64,000 bases of DNA from Nothophaeocryptopus gaeumannii (Eukaryota > Ascomycota > Dothideomycetes > Mycosphaerellales > Mycosphaerellaceae): NCBI GenBank assembly GCA_031771865.1, contig JASISA010000036.1, positions 930,001-994,000 on the forward strand, given 5' to 3'. How positions within the stretch are numbered: the first letter of the stretch is position 1; each line of letters begins with the position of its first letter. The translations under genes were made by a program, and so were the position numbers. The notes below the pieces were generated by a model. That model did no database searches and had not been told where the DNA came from. It worked only from the letters and a program-made list of their open reading frames with translations. Of the stretch, positions 20,309 through 30,291 are shown piece by piece.

Positions 20309-21952
20309 ATGGCTCCTCACACAAACAACCCCTTTTCCGCTTCCACAACCAGCGCGCAAGGCTCCTCGTTCTTCGTCGCAGAGCAGAGTCGCCGCGCGCT
20401 CGACTCGAAAGACGAGGCGCCTCAAACCGCCTGTTTGGAGGGAAAGCTGGCGGATCATCCGCATCACCATCGCCTGGGTTGCCGGCATGTCGTTCAGACA
20501 CGGCTCCCGATGGTATGCGGAGCCAACTGCCATCTCATAGCGGACGCAACGACTAGGCCATCCGAGGCGCCCTTCGAGTGCCCACATCCGGAATGCGTCA
20601 AGAAGCGCGATCAACAGCGGGAGGGCAACAAGTGCTTCATCCCAAAGCGCACGTCCCGAGCGCGAGCCTGCGTCTTGAGCCATGTCTACAGTGAAGACGC
20701 TGAAGCCGATGCTCTGCGCGAGGAAGAGAAGTGTACCCAGATGCAAGACCTATTCTCGGACCTCGGAACGGCCAAGGACGAGCGCAAGTACAGAAGTCGC
20801 AACCAGAAGAGAATGCTGCGCAAGTCGAGTCGCTCTCCACGCCGGGACGCAAAGCCGCGGGAAGAAGTGGACATCGCCGAGATCATCAATGAACTGGCGC
20901 AGCACGACAAGGCGACACAGCTTGCTTTGAAGTTCACTGGGCCTGGCGTCCGTGCGAAGAAGGATGGCCGCCTGAAGACTGAGAAGGAGCTTCAGGCTGA
21001 AGTCCAGGATGCAGGCCTCGCACGCGCCCTCCATAAACTCCAGAACCTCGAGCCCGCAGAATACCAGGAGCGACTTCATACTGCCAGACGACGTGAAGCG
21101 GCCCTCGAGCCACAGAACCTCTCCTCTGTGCCATACTTCGACGACCGCCAGGATGCAGAAGCCGAGGGTGAAGATGAAGCATCCATCGTGCACGATCCGA
21201 AGAATGAGGCCCGCAACGGCCAGGTATGGGTACGAGATGGTCTTGCGGATGAGGGTGAGACCCTCTGTGACGGCTGCGACCACCCAACCGGCGCAGTCGA
21301 GCACCACTGCAAAGACTGTGATCAGGACTTCTGCAGCAACTGCTACCAGGACAAGATCTCCACCGACCATGGCGATCACGAGATCGTCACCACCACACAC
21401 GAGGTCAATTGTGAGTGTAAGACCACTTCCACTCAGTATCTCGTCCACTGCCTCCGCTGCAACAAGTGGTTTCACCCAGGCTGCATCGGCATCGGTTACT
21501 GGGAGCCCCAGTTCTACGATCGCACTCGCAAGGACCGCGAGAAGAACCTGGAGAAGGACTACGTGCCCTATGAGAAAGGCCAGAAGATGTACAAGTGTCC
21601 GCCGTGCGACGAAGTCGACAGTGCCGCCGTTGCCGCGCTAAATGCTGCTCTTAACCCTCGTGCAGCGCGCCGAGACCACTTCGTCCAGCAGCGCCACATG
21701 CACCAAGAGATGGAGAAGGACCGCAAGAAGCAGGAGCGAATCGACAAGGAGATGAACGAGTATCGGACGCAAGACATGGTGGCGAAGCGGGTCGAGATGA
21801 AGAAGGCGCAGTCTCAGGAGGAGAAGCGCGCGATCGAGGAGAAGTGGGCGGCCAAGGAAACGGAGAACGCTGGTGGTGACGACGGCTTCGTGAACGAGCT
21901 GCCATATCGCTCCAGGCCGTTCCAGTTCCAGATCCAGGGCTTCGGCTGGTAG
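20309..21952 (+). CDS. ZZ-type plus PHD-finger protein
   Basis: A single exon of 547 residues. The N-terminal third has scattered Cys/His (HRLGCRHVV, FECPHPECVKKRDQQREGNKC) that may form another metal site. A basic region (SRNQKRMLRKSSRSPRRD) could serve nuclear import. At about residues 316-355 lies a ZZ/B-box-like finger (LCDGCDHPTGAVEHHCKDC...FCSNCYQ with following His residues). At about 367-433 lies a PHD finger of C4HC3 type (CECKTTS...HCLRCNKWFHPGC...YKCPPCD). The last 110 residues are a charged coiled coil. Family knowledge: PHD fingers read histone tails, so a chromatin role is likely but the complex is unknown. The ZZ+PHD arrangement is clear; the specific identity is not. Confidence 0.85.
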   Translation: MAPHTNNPFSASTTSAQGSSFFVAEQSRRALDSKDEAPQTACLEGKLADHPHHHRLGCRHVVQTRLPMVCGANCHLIADATTRPSEAPFECPHPECVKKRDQQREGNKCFIPKRTSRARACVLSHVYSEDAEADALREEEKCTQMQDLFSDLGTAKDERKYRSRNQKRMLRKSSRSPRRDAKPREEVDIAEIINELAQHDKATQLALKFTGPGVRAKKDGRLKTEKELQAEVQDAGLARALHKLQNLEPAEYQERLHTARRREAALEPQNLSSVPYFDDRQDAEAEGEDEASIVHDPKNEARNGQVWVRDGLADEGETLCDGCDHPTGAVEHHCKDCDQDFCSNCYQDKISTDHGDHEIVTTTHEVNCECKTTSTQYLVHCLRCNKWFHPGCIGIGYWEPQFYDRTRKDREKNLEKDYVPYEKGQKMYKCPPCDEVDSAAVAALNAALNPRAARRDHFVQQRHMHQEMEKDRKKQERIDKEMNEYRTQDMVAKRVEMKKAQSQEEKRAIEEKWAAKETENAGGDDGFVNELPYRSRPFQFQIQGFGW

Positions 21953-22612
21953 AAGGATGGAAGACATGGCTCAATTGAGAAGATGGCGGACGGAATGGAC
22001 GGGATGATGCAGCTGAGAGAGGCACTGCTGGGCACAATTGCTGCTGAAGGGCTCACACATGCAAATGCGTCGTCGGCGAAGTAGAGAAAGTGCAGCTAGT
22101 CCGATGCCGGTCATCAGGATGCTCATGATAATTCAAGAGTGATGGAAAGACCAGATGCACTGGTGCAGAACTTTCTTCGCAGGTGAGGTGAGGTAAGGTG
22201 ATCGGCGCCGTTTGTGGAGATCCGTGCACTGCGTTTACAGAAGGTGATGAACTTCAACGTCCTTGTTGTCCCAGCCATTGTGCTGTGTGTGCGAGCCGGA
22301 GTCATTCCAGTTAAAGGTCGTGTGCGATCTCCCAGCAGTCTTGATGGCTTTCTGGGACCCATCCGCCATATCAGGGCATATACCTTCTCATTCCTTTCTC
22401 GCTCTCTTCAACTTTCACTCCTTCACTTCGGTAGATGCCGAACCGTTCTTCTGCCGAAGCGAGTCCTCGTCCGCACCTTAAGGTGCATATGATGTTTTCA
22501 ACTTCCAGACAGCTTCCGTATCGCAAACACGTTTACCGCACAGCGCTTCGACACCGCGTCACCACGCGGCGCCGTCCTCACCGCACCCGGATCTGAATAA
22601 CGACCGCTTGCC
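21953..22612. other. Intergenic, upstream of the repeat protein gene
   Basis: No gene was identified. A pyrimidine-rich tract around 22385-22435 precedes the gene start at 22613. Confidence 0.45.
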
Positions 22613-23185
22613 ATGAAGACGCCACCACACCTCGAGTCGCCAGAACTCGGCACGCCCTTCGCCGTTGACTTTGATATGATCCAGAACTCGCTAGATCTCA
22701 TGAAGCCACTCCCACTGCTGCCGCCATCCGACCTAAGGCTTTGTCGTCGCGCCAAAGAGATGAACCTTCGCGCCATGTTCTCCGAGAATCCAAACACCAT
22801 CATTCTCCCCGATCGCCGCATCACTCGTCGCGCAAGATCGGAAGACCTTCGTTCTGCATTCGTCGAGGAGTGGATCACCGGTATCCCAACAGAGCGCCCT
22901 CTCTCTCGCCGCGCAAAGCAGATGGATCTCCGCTCCACTTTCTTCGAGGAATGGGTCACCACGGTCCCACGAGAGCGTTCTCTGTCTCGCCGTGCGAAAC
23001 ATGAAGACCTGCGCTCTCACTTCTCAAGCGCCGACAGCGGCCGCAGCGCCGACAGCGAGGATAGCAGCAGCAGATGCATCAGCAGAGCGTTATCCTCACG
23101 GCCCACTACCCCTGCGACACCACCTCTCCAACGGAAGGAGAAGCTAGAAGATCTGCGTGCCAGTTTCGAGAGCTCGCGCATGTGA
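22613..23185 (+). CDS. 27-residue repeat protein, unknown function
   Basis: A single exon of 190 residues. Residues 44-70, 71-97 and 98-124 are three contiguous 27-residue units, with a partial fourth at 125-137 and a diverged copy at about 173-185 (QRKEKLEDLRASF). The unit consensus is (S/T)RRAK-x-x-DLRS-x-F-x-EEW-x-T-x-x-P-x-ER-x-L. Each unit starts with a basic RRAK block followed by a DLRxxF helix-like block, then an EEW turn. Between copies 4 and 5 lies a Ser-rich linker. No family is recognised. The arrangement superficially recalls short actin-, nucleic-acid- or scaffold-binding linear-motif arrays (such as RPEL motifs), but the consensus differs. The ATG at 22613 is the first of the frame. 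Confidence 0.72.
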   Translation: MKTPPHLESPELGTPFAVDFDMIQNSLDLMKPLPLLPPSDLRLCRRAKEMNLRAMFSENPNTIILPDRRITRRARSEDLRSAFVEEWITGIPTERPLSRRAKQMDLRSTFFEEWVTTVPRERSLSRRAKHEDLRSHFSSADSGRSADSEDSSSRCISRALSSRPTTPATPPLQRKEKLEDLRASFESSRM

Positions 23186-23795
23186 CTGCACCGCTGTGCG
23201 GTAAGCTTCTCGAGTCTTGGACCTGTTCAATCCCAATGTGATGCTGACGGCGATGTCCAGATCTAGGACCCGTATGATGAAGGGCGAAGCGTAAGAGAAG
23301 GAATCAGGCGTTGGACTCGGTACACGGCTTTACGATTGATGGAAATGACAAGTACGTACTGGATGACTGCGGAATCGCTAGCTTTTGGAAAGCGCGGCCC
23401 CACAAGTGGTTAGCAGGATCAGAGGGCGCAAGCGCGAGGCCTCAACAAAGATGCAATGGCATATGGAAAAGGTGGCCCGATCGATTCGGATTTGCGTAAT
23501 AATTTGGACCAAGGCATGAGGAACCTACGTACAAAGGCGTAAGAGGTCTGAGCCTGCAGCTCGTCAGTGTGATCAGGTGTCGACTCAATGAGCCAGACAC
23601 CAGATCTCGTTGTTTCGAAGTTACCTCACCAATGCTGTACTGTGCAGTCAGCTTCCTTCCAAACCCCGAACGCCGCAGACGCCCAATCTTCTTAAACGAA
23701 TGCCGTATTCCATCATCTCAAGACCGCCCAAAGATCCACATATCCGCTGTTGCCGCGCCATTATCAAAACTCAAGGCACCAAGTAAGTACGTACC
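23186..23795. other. Intergenic, no gene seen
   Basis: Short frames only (23311..23499 and 23569..23829, +). The interval lies 3' of both the repeat protein and the splicing factor gene. Confidence 0.45.
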
Positions 23796-25793
23796 TCAGA
23801 CGTTCGCAGCCTTCGGGAAGTTCATGTGATAGACTGCGTCGACAACGTACTGCGCAGTAAGCATGCGACCGCCAAACCAGCGACCATTGAGGCCTTTGAA
23901 AGCGTTCTCGCCGCCCTGGACGCGGTCAAACTTGACGTAGACCTCGCCGTCTCCGCTGTCAAGAGCGAGATCGATGTGCACGACCTTGCCGTACTTCTCT
24001 TCGCACTCGGCTTTGACGTCTTCTTTGAGTTCCTTCTGCCAGTTTGGCTCAGTCTCCCTATATCTTTGTTAGCTCTGAAACGATCATCGGCTAAGGGCAA
24101 AGAGCGACTTACTCATTCTGGTCATACATGTTCTTGATGAGAACACATCGAGTGGCGGTTGGCGCCTCCACAACAGGCTTCTTCTGTTGTGTCTTGGGTG
24201 CCATCTTCTGCTCAGGTTCATCAGTGCGGGCAAGCTTGCGCATGAGGGCATCACGGCTGTAGTTGCTGAAGTTTACTCCACCAACATCTGTGTCGTCCAG
24301 AGCGCTAGCACCGCCGGCCTTGTCAACGTCGCGAGGAGCTGGTCGGTCGAAATTTCCTGTGCCACCCGCGTGAGCGCCACGACCACCCATTCCAGAGAAT
24401 GAGGAACCTTGGAACTGGCCATTCTGTTGATGTGCTTGATTGCCGAAGCGTTGCAGCAGCGACTGCGTCGACTCTGGAGTGAACTTGTCGTTACCTAGTC
24501 CGACGCGGATGGGTCGACCAGCAAGCTCGAAGCCGTTCATCTTCTCGAGAGCCTCTTTTGCCTGGGTTGGGTCAATGAACTGAACAAATCCATAACCTTT
24601 GGAGCGACCGGCTTCCTCCTTCTGAAGCTGGACAAACTCGAGCTCGCCGAACGGTTCAAAAACATTCTTGAGATCGTCTTCGGTAATGCTGAAGTGGATG
24701 TTGCCGACGTAGAGGCGGTGGAACGGGATGCCGTTGGATTGGGTGGCGGTGCCTTCGGTGTTCCGCGCCTGGCGATTCTTCTCTGCTTCCGTGAGCTGAG
24801 CAATGATAGGAATGCCCAAAAGTTTCTGTCCTGTAAGCTGGATGGCTTTCTGAACTGACTCTTCTTCCTTGAACTCAACGTAACCGACACTGCGATATAA
24901 TTAGCAAAGATCAATCAGGAACGTGTGACTGCAACTCACCCCTTTGAGCGTCCGCTGACACGGTCTTTGACGATCTGAGCGTCAACAACCCCGCCGACCT
25001 GTTCGAAAAAATCTTTCAACTCCCTGGAGCGAAGACGAGCAGCAAGTTGCTGCACGAAAACGGTGCGTCTGTCGCGCTCATCGTCAGTCGGCTCCGGTGT
25101 CTTACGATTTGTCTTGCCACCATGTGGCGAACGCTTGCGATCGCGGCCTCCTCGATCATCGCGGCCACCACGCCGGTCGCGGTCTCTGTCCCCGCCGTAT
25201 CTGCCTCCACGGTCGCGGTCGCCACGTCCTCGTGGAGATCTTGAGCGTGGACGACCTGACCCAGGTCGGTAGTAGCGCTCGTCATCGTCCCGATCTATGG
25301 AAGCGCGACCACCTCCACCTCTGTAGAAGTCACCACCTGTGCGGTCACGCGAGCGGTGATTGCGGCGGCTGTCTGGCCGTGGAGAGCGGCTTCTCCGCCT
25401 GCTACGCACACTTCCATTAGCACTGTCCTTGTCACTGCCGCCGTGAGGTGCATCATCGTCCGCAATTTCCTTGGAGCGGCGCGCGCGGCGCTCGTCATTC
25501 TCCTCTCTTTCATTCATATACCTGTCTTTTGAAGCTCGATCCCGGTCGCCCGTGCGGGGTCGGCGGTGGTCGCGGGAATCATCGTCTGGGCGGTCGAGAC
25601 GGCGCGGGTCGCGCTGAGTTGGCGATGCTAGGTCTTTCGAATCTGGCGTCGTTCCGCCCATCTGTGTGTCGGTGCCGCCATGGCTGCCGTTGGCCTCGGC
25701 CTTCTGCAGAGCGATTCGCTCTTTGGCCTTCTTCTCCTCGCGCTCGAGGAGGTCGGCGATATCTAGAGATGCGTCCGTCGGTTGAGTGGCCAT
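23796..25793 (-). CDS. RBM39/SF-CC1-type splicing factor
   Basis: Three exons (25793..24940, 24889..24113, 24057..23796) give 630 residues. The first about 240 residues are an RS/RD-rich disordered region (many SRSPR, RDRDRRGG blocks). RRM1 follows from about residue 243 (RTVFVQQLAARLRSRELKDF, continued across the first splice as KGVGYVEF). RRM2 is near the middle (FHRLYVGNIHFSITEDDLKN, then KGYGFVQF). A C-terminal U2AF-homology motif RRM (RCVLIKNMYDQNE...GRWFGGRMLTAQYV) keeps the Arg-x-Phe ligand loop as RWF. Family knowledge: this architecture is the CC1/RBM39 (fission yeast Rsd1) family, which acts in 3' splice-site recognition through UHM-ULM contacts in the nucleus. Both introns are GT-AG and in frame. 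Confidence 0.93.
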
Positions 25794-26302
25794 GTTTGCG
25801 CTATGTCGATGCTCACAAGTGATGAGGTCGAGGTGTCAGTCGTTTCAGATGCAGGCTGCCGCCAACGTCGAGAGCGGTGGGTGTAAGCTGGTAGCCCTGC
25901 GAAATACAACGCGCTGTAATCGTGTGAGTTCGGCGGCGCGATCGCGTGGTAGATGAGCAATACACTGGTCTTCTCTCCCTTATTTCTAGTTTAACTGCAC
26001 TCGCAACAACTATAATCGATGAGGTGTAGTTGAGTCGTGTGTCATCAAGTGAAGGTGGAGAGAGGCTGCAGGCGAAACGCAGAGGTGAAGAAATCGCTGC
26101 ACGGCGCGGCAAGTGCCGGCGTTTCACCGAGCAAGACATGGAACATCGGTAAGGAAAGGTGAGAAATATTGCTCGATTATCTATGCGCATTATCATTATA
26201 GGTAGTTTCTAGTGTGTACAATCAGTGTTCGCTGTGGTATCTTGCTGCCTCAGAGCGCCCCTGTCTCAATGCAATGTTGTGTCTGTGTATGATGCAATGC
26301 TC
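25794..26302. other. Intergenic region
   Basis: This interval holds the leader of the splicing factor gene (from 25793) and the 3' end of the fatty acid hydroxylase gene. No other feature was recognised. Confidence 0.45.
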
Positions 26303-27535
26303 TTATGTAGTTTTCAAGACCTTGGGCGTTGGAGGAGGCGCAAGCTCCGTTCCAAAGATGCGGTCCCAGAAACGGCTGGTGACGCCGAAGCCGTTCTCGT
26401 AGTCCATAAAGTGGTGCTGCAGGTGATACTTCTTCAATTCTTGGTAGAAAGAAGGCAGCTTCTTGTGATGTAGGAAGTAGTGTGTCATGTCGTAGCAGAT
26501 GTATCCAAAGATTCCTCCGCAGTACACAGCTGTTGCTGCATACCAGTCGTAAAAGAAGACCGTGTGCGCCAGTTTCCAGAACGGCGTCGCAAGGACTAGA
26601 AAAAGCGTTGGTGGCATCACTAGTCGCAGACGGTCCATAGGTAGATAATGGTGAATGCCATGCAAGAGAAAATGCAGTGTAATCGCCACGCGGTTATCTG
26701 GCAGGTGGTCGTCGAGATGGAAAAGGCAACGATGCAATCCGTACTCAACCAGTGTCCAGATGCAGAGTCCTGTGACCCAATAGGCGACGAGGGCTGGGAA
26801 GCTGAGAAATTGGCCGGCTAAGATTGTGCCGTATGCTACAGGTGGAAGCCAGAGCGTAGGCACGACATACCATGGTGTCTTTGACAGAGGTTCGAGGAAG
26901 TTTCCAAAGAGGGGTGCGCTCTCACCTCCCTTGTAATGTCGAGGTCGATGGACTTGCTCCAGGTAGAATTGCTTGCTGAAGCCTCCAAACCAGACCTGCA
27001 TGAGCAAGGGCTTGGTCAGATCGAGGAACTTGTGCGCCTTGTAATCTGACGTGGCGTCTGTCTCTTTGTTGAGATCTGCCTCAGAGCTCATGCCCGTGGC
27101 CTCGTACACAGACTTCCCCTCAGCATCCTCGCCAGTCTGGACTTGCTGCCTAGCTCTTACTTCCTGGGCTGCGCCAGTGTTCGCCTTCTCAAGCTCCTTC
27201 ATACCCTTCTCGCTGGGCTCCATGGGCAAAACACTGAAAGGATCGCTGCTCTTCTTCGCTCCCTCCAATACCTTCTCGGTCGCGACGAAGCCTACGAGGT
27301 AGTCGTCTAGAATCTCCCAGGCAGCCTCGCTATGCGCGTGTGAAATTTCGTCCTCCATGACTTCCTTGACATCTTTGCCGCCATAATCGACGATCAGATC
27401 ACCACCGCCTGGGTGGTCGTCCAAGAAGGGTGTTACGTCGTAGACCTTGGTTCCAACGGTCACGTAACACGACTTGGAAGTGTTATGCGAAGCCACCTCG
27501 GCGGATGGGAGGGTTGGGAGAGTTCGTCCAGGCAT
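26303..27535 (-). CDS. SCS7: Fatty acid 2-hydroxylase (sphingolipid alpha-hydroxylase) with cytochrome b5 domain
   Basis: Intronless, 410 residues from the ATG at 27535 (context CCACCATGCC, good Kozak); the frame stays open upstream but that part is not family-like. Residues about 10-90 are a cytochrome b5 domain with heme ligands in HPGG (41-44) and SHAHSE (65-70). The membrane-bound hydroxylase domain carries the di-iron histidine boxes HRCLFH, HFLLHGIHH, HYFLHH and HLQHH between hydrophobic segments. Family knowledge: Scs7/FA2H enzymes use O2 and NAD(P)H-derived electrons to 2-hydroxylate the very-long-chain fatty acid of ceramide in the ER. The linker between the domains (about residues 100-190) is charged and somewhat longer than in yeast (384 aa). 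Confidence 0.95.
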   Translation of the reverse strand: MPGRTLPTLPSAEVASHNTSKSCYVTVGTKVYDVTPFLDDHPGGGDLIVDYGGKDVKEVMEDEISHAHSEAAWEILDDYLVGFVATEKVLEGAKKSSDPFSVLPMEPSEKGMKELEKANTGAAQEVRARQQVQTGEDAEGKSVYEATGMSSEADLNKETDATSDYKAHKFLDLTKPLLMQVWFGGFSKQFYLEQVHRPRHYKGGESAPLFGNFLEPLSKTPWYVVPTLWLPPVAYGTILAGQFLSFPALVAYWVTGLCIWTLVEYGLHRCLFHLDDHLPDNRVAITLHFLLHGIHHYLPMDRLRLVMPPTLFLVLATPFWKLAHTVFFYDWYAATAVYCGGIFGYICYDMTHYFLHHKKLPSFYQELKKYHLQHHFMDYENGFGVTSRFWDRIFGTELAPPPTPKVLKTT

Positions 27536-28570
27536 GGTGGCGAGCTGGCTTTCGGACAACCAGACGCAAATGCTGCAATTCAGGCGGTGTGTCGCGCAAT
27601 GCTGTGGAAGAAGTATACACAGGCAAGTGGCGTTATGGTGACGGGGTGTTTGTGCGGAAGGCCCTGGTTCCAGGAAAATAATTAGTAAGACGACCGACCC
27701 TCGTTCCACCAGGAGATCGATGGTCTGATGTTCCCGTCTGATTGGTTGCGCTCGCCGTTCCAAATTGCCTGCCACGCTAGGGAGGCCAGTCACCTCCGCG
27801 AGTTTCCGATGTTCCGCAGGGCTGACCTCTGACCTCACCTCTTCCGCCAGCACCGGTTGGTGGCAGAACGGAACAGTCGCGATTCCGTGATATGAAAGGA
27901 CGTGTTTGTTCGCGACGAATGCAGACGGAGTGTCAGCGAGAATAGATGGCAATCACGGCCCGAGCAGAAAAATGAGGTTCAATGGCTCAAGGACGATGCG
28001 AGGCTCAAGAATGCTCCCATATGCTTCGCATTCAATGAAGATATGAGATTTCTCGATTGCGGTAAGACTAAATTCTGGAGATGATCCGGGCGCGGTCAGG
28101 GAAATGCGGATGTTGCTGTCCAATAGAACAGAGCAGCGCACGGAGCGTTGGAGAGAGGCAGTTCGCTGAGGGAGGCTGAAGTGTGATGCATGCGGATTTT
28201 GGACTGATCTCAGAGATGTAGGCGAGTTGGTATGGGGGCTCTCCGAAGCATGCATGGGTGCCAGCGCGAGGACCGAAAGTGCGCTGGGTGGCAGGAAGAT
28301 GTTGAGTTCTTGTGGTCGTCGATGTTGATGATGGTGATGATGATGTTGCTGCTGCTGCTGCTGCTGCCGCCGCTGCTTTTGTTGCGGGAGGATACGGCCC
28401 TTAGCTTCGCTGGGAGTTCAATGCGCGGATCTAGCGCCAAGAGGCCGACTCAAGCGAGGCTGCAGTTGCACCAAATCGTAAGTAACGAGATCCGATCGCA
28501 CTCCTCATCGCAGCTTGCTCGCAGCTTGCACATAAAAACTGCGGTTGTCCTTCTTGGGCCGCCCTTCAAC
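27536..28570. other. Divergent promoter region with trinucleotide tract
   Basis: The interval lies between the fatty acid hydroxylase (-) and an unknown gene (+). A GAT/GCT trinucleotide tract at about 28318-28376 is noted separately. The plus-strand frame of the downstream gene stays open back to an ATG at 28232, so a longer protein is formally possible. Confidence 0.5.
28347..28376 (+). repeat. (GCT)n-rich microsatellite
   Basis: About eight to ten GCT/GCC units, directly preceded by GAT/GGT units from about 28318. In the frame of the downstream gene it would encode a poly-Met/poly-Leu stretch. Confidence 0.9.
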
Positions 28571-30291
28571 ATGAGCGGCCAGAGAACCAAGCGACAGGCA
28601 GCCTTGGCTGCTTCAGACGAGCTCATTGACGCTGGTAGTACGCCTCTCTGGCACCCACCCTCCACCGTCCAGGAAGAGTCCGCCCTGCGCTCCACCCTCT
28701 CTGGCCCACAGGGACCACCGAAGCGTGCGGATAGCGTGTATGATCAAGCCGGTGCTAATGGTGCAAATGCGCAACCACTGCAAGGCGACTACTCTCAGCC
28801 AACAGAGCAATCTCAGGCTGCACTGCCAGCACTGGACCCGCCAACATACCCAGCTGCGACCTTCACTCCCATCAACCAGTGGCATCAGCAGTACCACGAG
28901 GACGATGAGAGCGTCTCCTTCTCAGACATAGCTCCGACGGATTCGCAGACGTTTGCACAGCGCTATCAGCGCATCATTCCGGAGCTCAGTCTAGATATGT
29001 ATGAGATTGATGAGGAGCAGGTAGAGGATGTCCAAGACAGCTGCCGAATGTACCACTTTGGGCACAGTCTGGGAGAATCGTACTCTGGCACCTTCATTGA
29101 ACAGAAGCCAACGGCACCGGATGTCCATGCGATGATTGGGAGGAAGCTCGATGAGAGAAGACACGTAGGTTGCAGACTTACGTACACCTGGAGAACTTGC
29201 TGACTGCCTGAAAGGACGAGAGGTTGGAGCACGGTGCACAGCACGAGCGCGACGTGCGGACGCTGCTCCAAACCCAATATTTCCTCATGCTCGAGCAAGT
29301 TCCAGCGATTCCTGGAATCAATGACGATTTGGAGTGCCTACTTCCAGGTTGTTTGTCTCGTACAGAGTGCATACCGCCGGCTGCGTACTACTTCGCCTTT
29401 CGGCCAGGCTCTATAGAGCTGCCGGAAGCACAGAACAAGGACTTCTGCTTCTGTCTGAGGTGCCTCGAATGGCTTTGGAATGGCGACTACACTGACGCGT
29501 CACTCGCTCATCCAGGCGTGATGGTTGGCGGTATGGCACACGACAAAGCCATTGCGCCTGCCACTTTCGTCCCAGAGCCGGCTGTGTCACCGACCACGAC
29601 TACTTCACCCGAGTTGCTTCAATTCGATGGCCTTGCGGAGCCATCCAGTACGCCTTCTGATCCGTCGACTTTAGTGAGCCAATACGACGGCGCTGCTCAT
29701 CTACAGCTTCACAACGCGAGAAGCAATGCACCGTTACCGGAAACTCCGGCTCCGAAGGACTCGCAGAGCATGAAACAATGGGCAGGTAAGGTTTCCGGAC
29801 TAGCGTCTCTCTTAGCTTCCAGACATGCAGAGTCGGAGGGGGAGTTGCCAGAACGGCCGGCACCTGTCCGTACTCCCGAGCATCGACCCTCCACACCTCA
29901 CGATGACGCGGGATCAGAAGCATCTATCGACTCCGACGGCCAATGGCTCCATCCACCGACCCGTTTTCAGCATATCGCCTACTTCGTCAAGCCCGGCGTA
30001 AGCCTCGTAAAGAAGCACAAAGCAGCACTCTGGCTTTGGAAGGCCGCATGTCAAACACAGCTGAGATGGGAGGAGCACATTCGAAAAGACAAGGCTCATC
30101 GAGACTTTCGCGAAGGAGTCAGCAGTGAGGATCATAGCACCGAGGGAGCTTCGTACATGATCGACAAGGATGACTTCGAAGACAACGTATCGTTCTGGGA
30201 AGAACTGACTGGAACGCACATGATGGATTACTATGGAAACGACCTATCGCACATGCTGCACGTGGTGTCAACCAAGGCTTCGAATGTCTAG
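28571..30291 (+). CDS. Unknown fungal protein with a central cysteine cluster
   Basis: Two exons (28571..29164 and 29215..30291) give 556 residues; the 50-nt intron is phase 0 (CAC|GTAGGT...GAAAG|GAC). The N-terminal 150 residues are polar and disordered. A folded-looking centre begins about residue 165 and includes the cysteine-bearing stretch CLLPGCLSRTEC, then DFCFCLRCLEWLWNG. A second disordered part (PLPETPAPKDSQ...) precedes a C-terminal conserved-looking block (FQHIAYFVKPGVSLVKKHKA, then DDFEDNVSFWEELTGTHMMD). No family is recognised. The cysteines could bind metal, but spacing does not match a known finger. I chose the ATG at 28571 because the upstream in-frame extension is dominated by microsatellite-encoded residues. 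Confidence 0.75.

Noticed and set aside
20309..21475. 241-codon minus-strand frame (20750..21475) within the ZZ-PHD gene
   Set aside because: It is the shadow of the plus-strand coding frame, whose zinc-finger motifs are unambiguous.
26303..27952. Longer fatty acid hydroxylase starting upstream of 27535
   Set aside because: The added residues are not family-like, whereas ATG 27535 has a good context and sits right before the cytochrome b5 domain.
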